Both the position numbers and the translations under genes were made by a program. The notes under the pieces are model-generated. The model searched no databases and was not told where the DNA came from. It saw only the letters and a program-made list of their open reading frames with translations. Below are positions 1 through 12,739 of a stretch of 64,000 nt of DNA, piece by piece. Within the stretch, counting starts at the first letter, position 1, and each line of letters begins with the position of its first letter. The stretch covers positions 57,259,491 to 57,323,490 of the forward strand of contig OX104130.1 in NCBI GenBank assembly GCA_944470555.2. Reading direction: 5' to 3'. This DNA is from Heterobilharzia americana. Taxonomy: Eukaryota > Platyhelminthes > Trematoda > Strigeidida > Schistosomatidae.

Positions 1-1545
1 CAATTATTGGAGAATTATATTCATGATGTCCAACGAAGTCAGTAGCTGTCAGAACGAATGCGATCAGGTGAAGCTGTGAGATGAGCGGTCTGTGGCTTTC
101 ACTTCTCCTACATTTGACAATAGTGACACCGCTCAGATTCATGGCCACTTGCTTTGGAAGCCCAGAACCTTCGACCAAAGTGCCCAAACATGCTGCCCAG
201 TTGGAGGCAGCATCAACGGGAACGTTCGCTGTTGCAAAACCAGACCCAGAACACTGTGATAATAACATATTACGGTCCCCCCTCATGTTGAGATCACGGT
301 TGCTGTGAATGGGAAAGAACGTTCAAGCTCACCCTGACTTCACAATATCTCCACAAGCCGCAGTGAAAAGGATCTGACCGAGCCCATTACAATGAAACCG
401 GCTGACCACTGGGGACTTTTACCACCACGCACAACACTCTACAGACCGCCGCCACCGAAACACCCCGTATTGCCTGAGACATCTTCGAGTATCTTGGCAG
501 CAATTTGAGAGTACTGAGAGGAACGATATCAGGACTATGAACTCTGTTCCTATGTTGATCCGAACAATGTAATCCTGAAAGTATAGCAATAATAATGATA
601 TTTATTCCTGAATATACGGGTATACACCACTCTTACAGTCGTGAATGGATAGCTGTATAAATTACGTTTGCCTTTGTGGTAGGTAATTTCAATCCACACC
701 TGTTCTGCCACTGGAAGATGTAGGTACTGCATGTTTATGCTATGAAACATCCCGGAAGAATAAGTATGCGAAAGTTTATAGGTTGTACGACTGAAAAATT
801 GCCTTCGCATTAATAAGAAACCGGGTTCCGTACCTGGATATTACATGCATTACCTGGAGAATAATAAAGCTTAAAGCTAATACTTCCACTGTAACACCTC
901 ACACACCACGCTAAAGAATAGTGATGGAAACTTCATAAGGGAATACATACAAGTTGTCTGTTCTGTGTACTTCACTGATGATTCCAGAACTGTGCAACTG
1001 GTGTATGCTCATACCGGTTCACATCTACGGCCTATAATCTCGCTGAATATTACGAATGAGGGCTGAATATCTGCATTTTTCAACTCCAGCCACCCGAACT
1101 TATAGTTTCGTTTGAAGGTGTCAAATGGACTCCCAGAACATACTGCCGGACATTTTCACAGGTCGTGATAACCTTGTAGTTGGTCAGTGTTAGACTTTCC
1201 TGGCCACTTTCATGATCAACAAATCCAAGGTTTTGACAATTATGAAGTTTAGTCCGGTGATTCGACATGGTGGAGGCAGTAACGCCTGCCACCGGAAGGC
1301 ATTATAAAGTACTTTATTTCCGGCGGCATAAAGGCCAAACTGCACAGACTCCACCACCAATACTTCGGGAACAGAAACTTAGCAGCTGTTATAAACATTC
1401 CTATAGTTCACTCAAGACTTCGAGAAAGTGCAGCTTAAGTGCTCAAAGAAGAAACTGATGCTCCGGTCAGTAAGTTCATGGTTAGTTCGACCTGTAGGCT
1501 CTATTGCGAAAGGCTGAACTTTAGCAGACTTGATATGCAGCTAAG
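1..1545. other. No recognisable gene; probable old repeat DNA
   Basis: Only short reading frames without family motifs are seen. Base composition is less AT-rich than the 57-59 kb intergenic DNA, which fits decayed repeat sequence, but I could not assign it to any family. Confidence 0.4.
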
Positions 1546-1549
1546 CCAA

Positions 1550-3030
1550 TGATAATGAAAATATTCTTGGTGATCCCAATAATGCTCGTGAGTCCTTAGG
1601 TGCCTACCTCGCAAATTCATACACCCATGAAGTTAACACACTTCTGCCGCCGATTCCTTCTCGAACAATAAACTCCCTAGCCAACATTAGCTTCTCATTG
1701 GGTGATATTCGACGGCTATTAATTCTTCGAAGTGTTCAAATATCTTGACACCCTATGTAATTTCCTTATTTTTTGGAAATACGGCAGTGAAGACATTCCG
1801 CTGCTTCTCCTCAAGGTATTTTACACATCTTTATCAACCGGAACTCACCCAGGTGCGTGAAAAAACCACAATCACTTCCCGTGACACAAGTCAGAACCTC
1901 GTTCAAGCGTTTTGACCTATGGGTCCATAAACATGACATCCAATTTGGTAAAGATCATTTCAAGTGCTTCATCCGACTTCCTTCTACAGGAAGAATTTGG
2001 AGCCCCCTCTCAACATGGTCTTGAGGAGTCACGTTCATGTATGACCTGCCACTTGCAATTTCTGACCACATAATACACCTTAAGGATATCGGCGGGACCA
2101 TTGAAATAATATGGAGAGGCTTCCAAAACAGTAAGTTTTCTTGCACACTCATCTTTAATGGTGTTTGCCTAGATTCTGGGGTAGCTGACCTCACTTCTTA
2201 GCCTTCTGCGCTTCCCTTATCCATCCGATTGGCAGATTATCGTCGCATGTCATGCTAACACACATTTACCATTGAAATAAACTGAATTTCAGTTCATGAT
2301 CTGTGAACTGTGGTGTCGTATTTCCTAAATGGTGCAAAACATCGAAACACAATTCAAATCGAACTGGAAGCTCCCTTACTACCTAGATTGAAAGTCTAAG
2401 GGGCCGCCTGATCTTGATAGAGCATTTCGCGAGGTAAAGAAACTATATATACTCCTCTTCATTTATAAATCTATCCTTATCCAAAAATTAAGTTCGGGTG
2501 CAATCGAGACAACCAGCATTTTTTAGTTTATAACTCTGCATCACAAGGAAAATCATGCCTGTGAAGACGGCACGCTCTCATCTGCATTGAGTTGTGTGAA
2601 ATCACCACAATTGTTATTATCATAGGGTCCAACCATACGAACTTTAATACTCTCTACTGGACCGGTTTAGTGTCGTTTACTGTGGGACGTTGTGCCCCAA
2701 AAATATCCCACCGGGATGTTTTGTGCCATTAGAAGACAAGCCCACCCCTTTTCTTCCGTTTATCGCCGACCTAGGTTTGACATACTCATCGCATTACAGC
2801 TTCAAGAACCATGTTGTATCTGAGGTTTTCAAAGTCAGAAAGCTACTTGGACTCATATTTCTAAACCTCGGGACGCTAGAGCCTAAGATCCTGCTGTATA
2901 AGTCACGCATCAGCTCATTACTAGAATTTTCCCTTCCTATCATAGATTGTGTTTTGATTAAATACAGGTGAAGAGCCGGAGGTACACAGAGAATATTTGC
3001 CAAAACGTCGGTGAATAAAGATTCCAACAC
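1550..3030 (+). mobile_element. Decayed CR1/Jockey-like LINE relic (RT region)
   Basis: Three + strand frames broken by stops and shifts read like the reverse transcriptase of a CR1/Jockey-type LINE. The clearest piece is 2690-2971: a segment resembling the region after the RT palm, with DLGLTYSSHYSFKNHV followed by KVRKLLGLIFLNLGT and LLYKSRISSLLEFSLPI. CR1/Jockey proteins have the equivalent pattern of D-LG-V, then KARR-LG-I-R, then LLYKS-VRP-LEY. Around 1570-1740 an alpha-helical stretch fits the region just before the RT fingers. No catalytic YADD survives and both ends are lost. It is a dead copy, clearly different from families A and B in this window. Assignment to SR1-like CR1 elements of schistosomes is likely but was not tested. 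Confidence 0.55.
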
Positions 3031-5136
3031 TTCCTACCATCAAAGATGTAACATTGTCAGTGGAGCCGTGGTCCTTCACTGTGGATACGACTATCGAGGA
3101 GCCATGGTCCACAACTACTGAATCCTAAAGTAAAGGACAACACAGGAAAATAACTCCTGTATATGAAAGCGACGTTCGTTTGCACAGGTGATCACGACGT
3201 CAAAACACAAACGGTCAGCGTTCACTCGAAAGTCGATTATAGCCTAAGACGCCAGACTTTCACTTTCAAAATACCCCGTTGGCGTGCAAGATATAGAGAA
3301 ATGTGGTATTGTTTAAAACCGCCTTCCTTTCGCAGCTGAAAATGGCGCCATGCCAAGCCACTTTCATCCGATTTAAACAAATACCTTACAGAATATGAAC
3401 TGCAAGCAATTTGGGATGAGCTAAATGCTGGGGAAGTTGTACAGCAATTGTTTCAACTTGCACATCGCTTATGTGCATGTTTTATCTGGGGTTTTGATTC
3501 TCATTCCATTTTGTCGATAAGGGTGCCAATCCTCCTGCTAAACAAGTAGAAAATCCACTGAAATGTTCGATCCCATAAATCTTTTATCTACTTCTCCTCG
3601 AAAAAGTATCACAATAACCAAGAAAAGAATAATCAAGACGAGACGCGCAGACTGGTCAGCTAAATATCTCTGTTTACTGCCGACAATTTTTGACCGTATT
3701 ATGAGTATCTGCATCGGCGACGTGTTCGTGCACATGAAACTCTACGGGGCCACCGGTTAAGTCGCAAGTACATAAGTAAACGTAAATAAATATTTTCCCA
3801 CATTAGTATGTTAACATGAGAGAGGCCAGTTTACACGTATCATCACACTGACGTATTTCGAAAAATCTACAAGATTTTGCGGGTCCTGAACAGTACAGAA
3901 GGGAGGCCGTTGAATCCGATTAAAAATATCGGAAGATTCCATCAGTTATGAAGCGAACAAGAAAACGCCATTTTTCAGCATATGCAGGGTGTCAAAGTTT
4001 AGGTCGTTTTTAGTCATCCTTTTTTCACTATAAATGGCTAAATTCCAAATTTCTTCTACAAGCAGTTGACATGTTTGACTCCCCTTCATGATGCCACATT
4101 ACGCCGGATAAATGTTTGTTTCATCGTAAACTCTTTTGCTTACAGTTTTCGAGACCAAAAGAACCGATATTGACGATTTGGGGAGTCTGTAAGTTTCCAC
4201 ACAACCATGTAATCCAAGTGAATATCCATGTCTAAGCATCTGCTGATCTTCCAGTGTTGCCGTTCACAGCAATACAGATTTCTACCATCACAACTAGGTG
4301 TTTTTGTGCACAGGACTAAACATTTGAAGAGCCGCAGACCAACGGAAATGGATTTTTCACACTGTTCACGTCAAGGTACGCAGCATTATCAAGGAGGTAT
4401 ATTCACTGTTCCATGAAGTACTAGAAAAGTCTGTTGCACGGCATTGTTGTGGATATGTTCGCTGTAGAGGTAAAGGGTGAACTGGTCTCTTAGATTTAAA
4501 TGCCTGTCTGGATTTTCGTTGCAATCGTAGCCATCTACAAATTTGAGTAGTTCGAGGATAGATAAATGTTTATACGATGAAAGAGCTGTGTGAGTGAATG
4601 GGACCGGGAATTACTGCTTACTGACCAGTAATTTTCGTGGGAGCACTGTTTCATTCCTTCGAAGAACAGTGGAATGCCGAGAATCGGTAACATACATTTC
4701 TCGTCTGAGCCCTGTTGTCATCTTAATGGTGTAGGTCTTCGAAGTTCTGGGGTAAATCCTTTGTTCTTTTGGCGTTTGGATCTCCAGATAATTCGGTAAG
4801 TTTTCATCACAGTCCATTTTATCATAATCCAATGGTATCCCCATACTGCAACTATCTGAATTTTTGATGGAAAAAGCAACAAAAACAGTTACAGCCTCTG
4901 CACCTTTGCGGTTGGAAACTGTTTATATATCAAGAGGCCCTGTAATGTCTGTAGTTTTAGAAGCAGTGTCGGAGGTGGGTTTGATGTAGAGCTAAGCTGT
5001 ATCATAAACTTAGCCAAAGTATCTGATTCAGGTGCTTCCCTGAGTAAACTGTTCCATCTCTGAGCATATTTTTATCACAAAGAAGTTCTGCCTGGTGACT
5101 GTTTTGAAATGCTCAATTGCTACTGTTGCGGTTACG
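3031..5136. other. Unassigned sequence between LINE copies
   Basis: No gene or repeat is recognised with confidence. A minus-strand frame at 4611-4844 (77 aa) continues with interruptions to about 4400 and is moderately charged, but shows no known motif. It may be a relic of an unidentified element. Confidence 0.35.
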
Positions 5137-5309
5137 CTTCTTCATGCATTATTATTATTTTTATTATTAGTCCCTTGAGTTCCTAGTGGAACATAGGGCT
5201 TCAGTAGCACGCCTCCAGTGACCTCTGTTCTCTGAGATCTTTTGAACCTGGTCCCACGACAACCCACAACCTCTCATTTCCTCCTCGCACGACCTCCTCC
5301 ATGTCACCC

Positions 5310-6122
5310 TCACCTTGAACGTCCAACTCGTCGTTTCCCATCTGGGTTCCACTCGAAGGCCTGACGCGTGATGTCCTCAGTCGGCCTTCTCAGTGCATGG
5401 CCAATCCATCTCCACTTCTTCCTGCATATTTGTTGCGTGATAGCTTCTTGGTTGGTTCGTTCCCAGAGCTCCTTGTTGCTTATTCTTTCTGGCCATCTGA
5501 TCTTCAGTAGCGAGCCAGCGTAAGCAGTTGTTGATGAATGTCTGTAGTTTATTGGAAATCCCTTTCGTGACGCGCCAAGTCTCTGAGCCATACAGAAGCA
5601 CTGACTTGACGTTGGTGTTGAAAATCCGTATCTTGTTCCGCATGCTGAGTGCAGTTCAGTAGATCTCCACACTGGTTTCAGGCTAATGAACACCTGTCTT
5701 GCTTTTCCGATTCTGACTTTGACGTCCTCGTCCGTCCCGCCTGTAGTTGAGACAGTGCTTCCTAGATAAGTGAAGGAGGTTACTTCCTTTAAGTTTCTCC
5801 CGTTGACGGTGATTGGAGTTTGTTGTTGTTGTTGTTGATGGTGGTGCTGCGGTATCTTCATCACTTCTGTCTTCTCTATATTCACCTGAAGTCCCGTCTT
5901 AGCTGCCTCTTCTATCAACTTGTTAGTTTTTGCCTGCAGATCTTCAAGTTTATGTGACATTAGGCATAAGTCATCGGCGAAATCCAAGTCTTCTAGGTTC
6001 TTTTCCGTCGTCCAGTGTATCCCCCTCTTCTCACTGCCTACTGTTTGCTGCATGATCCAGTCGACCACAATAAGGAATATCATGGGGGATAGTAGACAGC
6101 CTTGTTTCACTCCTGTCTCCAC
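5310..6122 (-). pseudogene. Family A RT palm and C-terminal coding relic
   Basis: A 270-aa minus-strand frame begins at METGVKQGCLLSP, carries the catalytic box LDFADDLCLMSH at about residues 46-57, then a region that in other copies is followed by SVLLYGSETWRVTK. It has an in-frame CAA run read as HHHQQQQQQ near 5820. The last part shifts into the frame of 5643-5377, where TNMQEEVEMDWPCTEKAD is found. This part carries the polymerase palm and the terminal region specific to RTE LINEs. Frames differ from the upstream part by at least one indel near 6120, so it is non-functional. Confidence 0.75.
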
Positions 6123-8262
6123 TTCACTTCAAAAGCATCACTAAGCTTCCCATTGTGAATTACTTGGCATGTGGCATCTTCATATTGTTGTTGAATGAGG
6201 CGGATAAAGGTTTGTGGTACTCCGTAGTATTGAAGCAGTTTCCAAATTTCTTCTCGGTCGACGCTGTCAAAGGCCTTCTCAAAGTCGATGAAGTTGAGGT
6301 AGAGAGCTGATTGCCATTCTATGCTCTGTTCTATGATGATGCGTAGAGTAGTGTTGCAATTTGGTCCACACATGATTTGTACTTCCTGAAGCCTGCCTGT
6401 TCCGGTCGTAGTTTTGAATCCAGTGCATCCCTTAGCCTCTCCAGGATGATGCTGCCTAATATTTTGCTTGCTCTGGGTGGACAGGAGAGTGATTCCGTGC
6501 CAGTTCTTGCAAACACTGAGGTCTCCCTTCTTCGGCAGTTTGACAAGGTAACCCTTCTTCCAATCAATGGGCAGGTACCTTCTCTTCCTTCCACACCTTC
6601 TGCAATAGTGGTGTGAGCATGTCCGCTGTTGTCTCTGCACCTGTTCTCAGTGCTTCTGGTGGGATTCCATCTGGTCGTGCTGCTTTCCCACATTTCAGTA
6701 GCTTTATGGCGTTCAGGACTTCCATTTTCGTTGGGGGATTTATGTTCACTTGTAATTCAGCGGCTGGGCTGCAGGTGGTATTTGTGGACGAAGTGCAGGT
6801 GGTGGTCGATTCAAGAGCTTCTTGAAGTGGTCGGCCCATCGTTTCCTCTGTTTCTCTTCTTTTGCAATTAAATTTCCTTCATCATCTTTTATTGGTTTCA
6901 TCTGTGTTGGTCTTTTCCCTGATAGCAACCTGGTTATTTGATACAATGTCGTCAGGTCTCTCTTACCTGCAGCCTGTTCTGCTTCACTTGCCAGTGTTTC
7001 GTAGAAGTGTCTTTTGTCTTTGCGTGCACTCTTCTTCACTTCTTTGTCCAGTGCTTTATACATTGTGCTCAGTTCCTCTTGTCGTTGAGCATCCTTGCAC
7101 TGGTTTATCTTCTGCTTCACCATCCTCCTCTCCCTGCTCTATCAGCTTCCAGGTATCCGTCGAGATCCATTCCTTGTCTTCTTTCTTCTTCCTTCCTAAT
7201 ACTGTTGTGCAGGTTTCTTTCCACATAGCTTTCAAAGAGTGCTCTTCCTGTGTTCTTCCACACAGGTTTCTTCACGGATGTTCCTCGATATCCCCTATTT
7301 TGTCTTGATGGCTGACTGCCGTGAAGATCTCCTTTGTAGTTTCATCCTTCAGTTTCCGAGTGTTGTGCTTGAACTGAAGTCTATCACCAGCTTCCTTGAA
7401 GGCTTTCAACTTCATTTTGTAGGTAGGTTCCTTGCAGTAGATGGTGAGTGGTGTGAACCTACATCTGCTCCTCTTCTTGACCTTGTGTCAAGTAGACTGC
7501 GTCTCCATTTTCTTGAGATTGAGATAAAGTCAATCTGACCTTTAGTGTAGTGTGTCCATCTAGTGAAATCCATGTCGCTCGCTTTGTGGATATCCTTATG
7601 CTTGAACACACTGCCTGACTCCAATCACCAAATCGTTGAATGCACAGAATTCTGCAAACAATTCTCCATTCTCATTCATTTCACCTAGCGCCTCTCGACC
7701 CATGGTTAGTTCTCTTCCTGTGTTGTCCCCTCCAAGTTTGGCGTTCATGTCGCCCATCAGAATTTTGATATCGCCAACTGAGTTGTGGTCTTGTCCAGTG
7801 TTGATTGCAGTTGTCTGTAGAATTCCTCCTTTTTCTCTTGCTCTGCATTATTTTTAGGTGCATAACATTGTATGATTGTGACCTTTCTTCCTTTTGAGTT
7901 GAATCTTGCTGTCATGATCCTGGAGGAGATTGGTTCCCACTGTATGAGAGCCTTCGATGCTCTTGAGGACATCATGATAGCCACTCCCTCAGTATGCTCG
8001 TGGTTGGCGTCTGGGTCACAATATCGGAGTAGATTATTGATTCTCCAGTTGACAGTTTGGAGAGTCCACTCCCATTCCATCTGCTTTCGCAAATCCCAAG
8101 CACTTCGATGTTATACCTTCTCATCTCCCTTGCAATCTGGGCTGCCTTACTGGGTTCAAACATCGTGTGGACATTCCATGTCCCCACGTTTACTTTCGCT
8201 TTCATCGAGAGAAGACACATCGGCCAATTGGCTTCCCGAAGGCTTTCACCAACTGGCGTCAT
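6107..8262 (-). pseudogene. Family A endonuclease and N-terminal RT coding relic
   Basis: Minus-strand frames 8262-7972, 8092-7757, 7624-7412, 7123-6746, 6839-6564, 6693-6331 and 6640-6107 are successive pieces of one protein. They overlap or shift frame against each other, so the copy needs several corrections to read through. EEP endonuclease comes first, then a basic linker ([22 protein letters not shown]), then RT motifs 0 to 3 ([47 protein letters not shown]). In live RTE elements the endonuclease nicks the target and the RT copies the element RNA at the nick. This copy cannot make that protein. Confidence 0.75.
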
Positions 8263-8464
8263 TTCGCCTCTCCGATTCCAGCGGGGAATAAGTTTGTTAT
8301 TATTTTTTTATATTTTGTTTGTGCTTTGAAGTTTCTTTAGCGGTTAGATTTGTTTTACGGGGTAGGGTTGCTAGTCCTATGCCCAACCTTCCCTGTTTAC
8401 CCGGGCTTAGGACCGGCTAGTAACTAGTAAACTAGTTAACCAGGCGAGGTTCTTCTTAATGCAT

Positions 8465-10290
8465 ATGCAGTTTTATTTGCGAACCACATGTCTGTGCGTG
8501 TACTATAGTTTGACCTGCTAAAGATCTTACAAAACAGTATCAGGCTCAGTCCAAGCCCCATTTTCCATAGTGGTTCAAGTCCTAGGATGTTGCACCTGGT
8601 GGTGTATTTTACGTCGTTGTCCGTCTTGAGCATTCCCATTCTTTATTATCCCTGCATAGCGACCTACAGCCTGTCCGTAACCTGTAAACCGCTGTAGGAG
8701 AGTGAACGATATTCGACCAGTGGTCGGACATATGATTTATGCAGGACAACTCTGGGTTCGGTATCATAGAGGCTCCGTAGTAAGAAACCCACCAGTTTGC
8801 GTGAGCTCGGTGTTATTAGAGCCGAGCTACTTGTTTGGACAACCGTATAAATAATTGCATCGAGAAGAGTGCCAACAAGAACCTGATAGTGTCAGCGGGG
8901 CTCTGATCTACTGCTACTGAAAATTTGGAAACTTTTGAACAGGATTGACGTGAACTTCGGGCAGTCGGTGCCCTGCAAGGTCTCCGGCGTCTTTTGGGTT
9001 TTCTGGTAAGCCAAACGAAATATATAACCAATGACCCTTCCCTTTCATATCGGCCGGATTCTTTAGATTGATTTAGATTGTCTGACTTCCTTTGCATTGG
9101 AAATTGTTGCACGAAACAGCCAGATAGTCCAAGGACTATAGCATAACACCTGAATTAGTGAGTACATGTGTTTTTTCAACAAGGGGACGGTGTATCTTAA
9201 GAATGTCTTACGAGCACAACGTGCTCGTTGAAGATTTAACAGCTGCATCCTACAGTGCAACCATCTATTGTACATGGATGTGGAGGAATTACTGCATGCG
9301 TGTGAGGATGCACTTTCTGACTGCTGCTTCTCTAGAGAAATTTAGGAATAGAGTGAGGTGGTTCAGAATTTGCACGTTTAGTCTGACTTATAGAGAATCG
9401 GAAAATCATTGCAGCAATGCAAGTGGACTTGCCAGTGTCTTCAGGTTGTTGTAAAATCCCTCCCAAACAATAAACGCGTTCAATGAACAAAAAGCAAAGT
9501 ATTACCCAAATTCTCGTTATGAGGCTTAAAAAACCATTTCTGAACGCCTAAGAATTCACAGCCGCATTCCCATTTGTGAAACCATGAGGAAGACTCCTCG
9601 TACACTGAATGTTTTGGGGGTGATAATGGAAAATTTATTCCGAAAAATTGTCCCAGTGAAGTTAATCACCACATAATCAGCTTCAGCATAAGGCCGAAAA
9701 ATCCGCCATCTCCCAGACCTACTCACCTACCGGGAATCCTTACGTTCAGGTTGCCTCAGGGAACCTTCGATTTTGTGAACATGGTTCGAGCAATCTTAGG
9801 GCCGCAGTATGCTAACTGAGATGTTGTTATTAGGGATAGTGGGATGTGAATATCAGAAAGAAGGGCAAAAGCAGATTGAAAAGAAATTCGACCGCTTACC
9901 GCTGGCCAACGCACGTCCTACCACTGAGCAGGTTGAGATTTAAAAACGCTTTCCCTAACCGTGGCCCAGAACCAAGAATCCTTTATCAGCCACCAAAGAG
10001 TGCGTTTCCAGATATGGGTGGTTCTAGTTCTACTTCCTCATCACTCAAATCTTGACGAAATCGCCTCATTAAAAACTGATTACACATGTCCACTGAGCAA
10101 ACCCCAGTGCAGGAGCTCCCGATTTTCATACTATCACTCTCTGTATCGTGGTTGTAAGTGCAGTTTGTGCTGTGGGATGGAATCGCTGGCTGAGGAGGAT
10201 CTAATTAGAATGGTGCCTATCTATAAAGTATGGCTCGTAGAGGACATAAAAGACGGTGGAAAATTCTGGATATCCCCATCTATTTTGGAG
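8465..10290. other. No recognisable gene
   Basis: Open frames of 60 to 111 codons occur on both strands (for example minus 8816-9112, Arg-rich, and plus 9961-10296), but none has a recognisable domain or exon structure. The stretch looks like old repeat or intergenic DNA. Confidence 0.35.
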
Positions 10291-10299
10291 GGATAGAAA

Positions 10300-12065
10300 G
10301 GCGGGGTTAGGAGGAAACGTTGTGCTTTGCAACTCTCCTCCGTTTAAGGCTTATGAGGTTTCGTCTTCACAGTCAGCAACATATGTGTTTCTGGTGTAGT
10401 GTTGGGTGTTAAAGACATTCTTGCCCGAGTAGAGACTTCTTTGGCCAAAATGTTTTCAACCACGAATTTTATGAGTAATTAGCAGGATGCTCGATGTATC
10501 TCTCAGCATGCACTCTGCGTCTGGAGTAGTAAAGCATCAGGACCAGATTGTCTCCTTGCTCAGTAGATCATCGGTTTGTTTAGCCTGAATGTCCACAGCT
10601 ATCTTGGTCGGAATGACCGTCCCTTCATCTTCTTCAACAGCATTTGTCCACGTCAAGCCAACATAGCTTCCATCAACGTTGGGGGGGGGGTGAGAACCCC
10701 ATGTCAGCTAGACACTGGAAACAGAGAAGGGTGAAGTTATGTAGAATTCGAGCTTTTTTAGAACCAGGGACTTCCCAATCGGCGCACATCTTAGGCAACC
10801 TACATGACCTTGTGGTAATCATTTAACATTATTCAGAAAGCGTATTGGCGCCCTACTCATCCGCTTCTCAAACCCCTTCAGAGGTTTATTCCCAGAAGTT
10901 AGGTTATGGTGTGAGTGGCAACTGGCGGCAGTCGTCACAGTATGTAAGAATGAATGCCAACTCTCTGTCGTCAGCTACAAGTCAATCTCCATGGTCATTT
11001 CGATCGCGAAGATTATGAAAATAGTAGTGCATAACTCCTCTCGTAAAAATTCCCTAGTGAGCTTACTCCTAAGTGACTCTTGATCTTGATTTTTACCCGG
11101 AAGCTCACGTGATGTCGAATGTCTGATTGCTTGGAATAGCTAGACACTCTGTGTTGAGCAGAAGACGTCCGATCACATCAAGCTACTTACCTTCTCGAAG
11201 GCCTTTGACAGCGTTAACTGTGATATAATATGTAACAAACCTCAGCTCAGTGGTGTACACGGGGATTTACTTCGCTACCTCAAGGATTACCCCAAAAATC
11301 AACTGCAATCAATCATGATTAACTCCTACCAAACTTGCTGGTTCGCAATGCTGAGTGGGGAGCGTAGGGCAGCTGGCCTTGGCTCACGACTCCTTCTTCC
11401 CTGTATAAACGGCTTAATGGCGCCCGTAAACTCCCGCTTGCCGTTATAAGCTTATGGTCTGAAAATCTGGAGGGAAACACGAAGGTCAGCAAATACCACC
11501 ATCTTCCGTCAGGAACCATTTAAGGTCCTGGCTGGGACAAGCGAAAACCTGTTCCTCATCAACATGGAAAAGTGTAAGATAATGATAGTGGACAAATAAC
11601 ACGTGCATTTTTAGTTGTCAGTTGGTAGGGGAAACAAACATCTCTCAATAAAACACCGGAAAAACCCGCGGTTTACCCTCGGTGGGATACATGGGGCCTC
11701 TGCTGACTGTCTTCTTGCAGCGAACAACGTATATAGAGTTCTAGGGTTTCTTTCTCGAACCTTCAGGTGACTAACCACTGGCCTATTCACTACGGGCTAG
11801 AAACATTCATCCAATTCCGGATGCAGAATAGCTGATTGTGCCTCCGAAAGTGAAGGATGGTTTTGCCGTCCTGAAGCGAGTTCCGAGAAGAAACGTGAGA
11901 AAAGTGATTGGACTACGATACAAGTTGTACTTATCAAAGGGGATATGATCTTGATTAATTATATCGGCCACGACAACATTCTTCTGAACAGGTTTTTCTC
12001 AAGGTTTAATCAGAAACCGAATCTGAAAAGCCATTATTCCAGGGAGGGGCTTCAGATGGTACGAA
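10300..12065 (+). mobile_element. Decayed CR1/Jockey-like LINE relic
   Basis: Plus-strand pieces in changing frames recall a LINE reverse transcriptase in the right order: a KASGPDCLL-like box near 10530 (equivalent of the GPDxIP motif), LLTFSKAFDSVNCDII near 11185-11225 (RT motif with catalytic Asp context), NMEKCKIMIVDK near 11560 (palm end) and RRNVRKVIGLRYKLYLSKGD near 11890 (C-terminal basic motif). Stops and frame changes are frequent, so the copy is dead. The order and spacing match a CR1/Jockey-type protein better than families A or B. A run of ten G at 10681-10690 lies inside. Confidence 0.6.
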
Positions 12066-12739
12066 TTAAGATCCACGATAACCCGTTTTCACCTAGGGTC
12101 TTAAAACTGCTGGATTGCACTCACTGATTCGTTACAGTCCCTTCGGCCGATATTTCAAAACGAAGTTAGACATCAGTTGGGAGTGCAACAGCAGAAATCT
12201 GTTACAATCAAAGACCCTGCTGTCCCCACGCAGACCTTGGGAAGCAGTGGTTTGAGATATCTAAAGAATACTTGATTATCTCTAACCCTTCAGGTTTGTT
12301 CGAACTAGGATAGTGACTGTGTTCATTTTGATCACAGAAATGTTTCCATTAGCAAAGAATTAAGACCCAAGGAAGCATCGTTTGCTTCTTCTGCAACACG
12401 TAGTGTACCGTTTGAATTAGCCTGTCATTCCTCTCACCACAATCTAGTGCGGGATTTGAAATCTGCTGAGATTTTGGTGTGAGTGGATTTGAACCCCTAT
12501 ATCTCCCAATTTTTTTGAGTTTATACAGTAGGTTTTTTATCTGCCCATTGAATGCATGAACTCAAGCAGTTTATTAAGTAGTTTTCAAGACTGCCCCACA
12601 CTACCTTCATGTACTGAAAGTTTTGCTTCTGAAAATCTATATATCAGAGTAAATAGAGTGATACTTCAGGCCCTGACATATTTCATCCGAAGTGCTTATT
12701 GTTCATTATCAAAAATTAAATGTCGAAACAGTCTTGAAG

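Larger units (their letters stand above)
5151..8450 (-). mobile_element. Full-length, inactivated RTE-like LINE, family A copy 1
   Basis: This 3.3-kb minus-strand element starts at 8450 with a 5' leader shared with the copies at 26035 and 62357 (ACCTCGCCTGGTTAACTAG) and ends in an AAT-rich tail at 5151-5171. Order on the minus strand: short 5' leader with CTAGTTACTAGCC; an apurinic-like (EEP) endonuclease near 8262-7400 with motif NVGTWNVHTMF; a charged linker near 7123-6746; reverse transcriptase with DGIPPEALR, FIDFEKAFDSVDR, TGVKQGCLLSP and FADDLCLMSH; and a C-terminal region with SVLLYGSETWRVTK and a small Trp/Arg-rich end. The FADD box, the TGVKQGCLLSP box and the short AAT tail place it in the RTE clade (SR2/Perere-like group in schistosomes; exact family not tested). 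Many shifts and stops break the frame. Near-identical 13-bp flanks TTCTTCATGCAT (about 5138-5149) and TTCTTAATGCAT (about 8451-8462) are its target-site duplication. Confidence 0.85.

Noticed and set aside
4611..4844. 77-codon minus-strand frame with charged composition
   Set aside because: No domain recognised, stops on both sides and no splice signals that extend it; left as unassigned.
5820..5850. GTT repeat as a separate microsatellite
   Set aside because: It is the antisense of an in-frame Gln/His codon run in the family A coding relic.
8816..9112. 98-codon minus-strand Arg-rich frame
   Set aside because: No family match and no exon structure; probably chance in repeat DNA.
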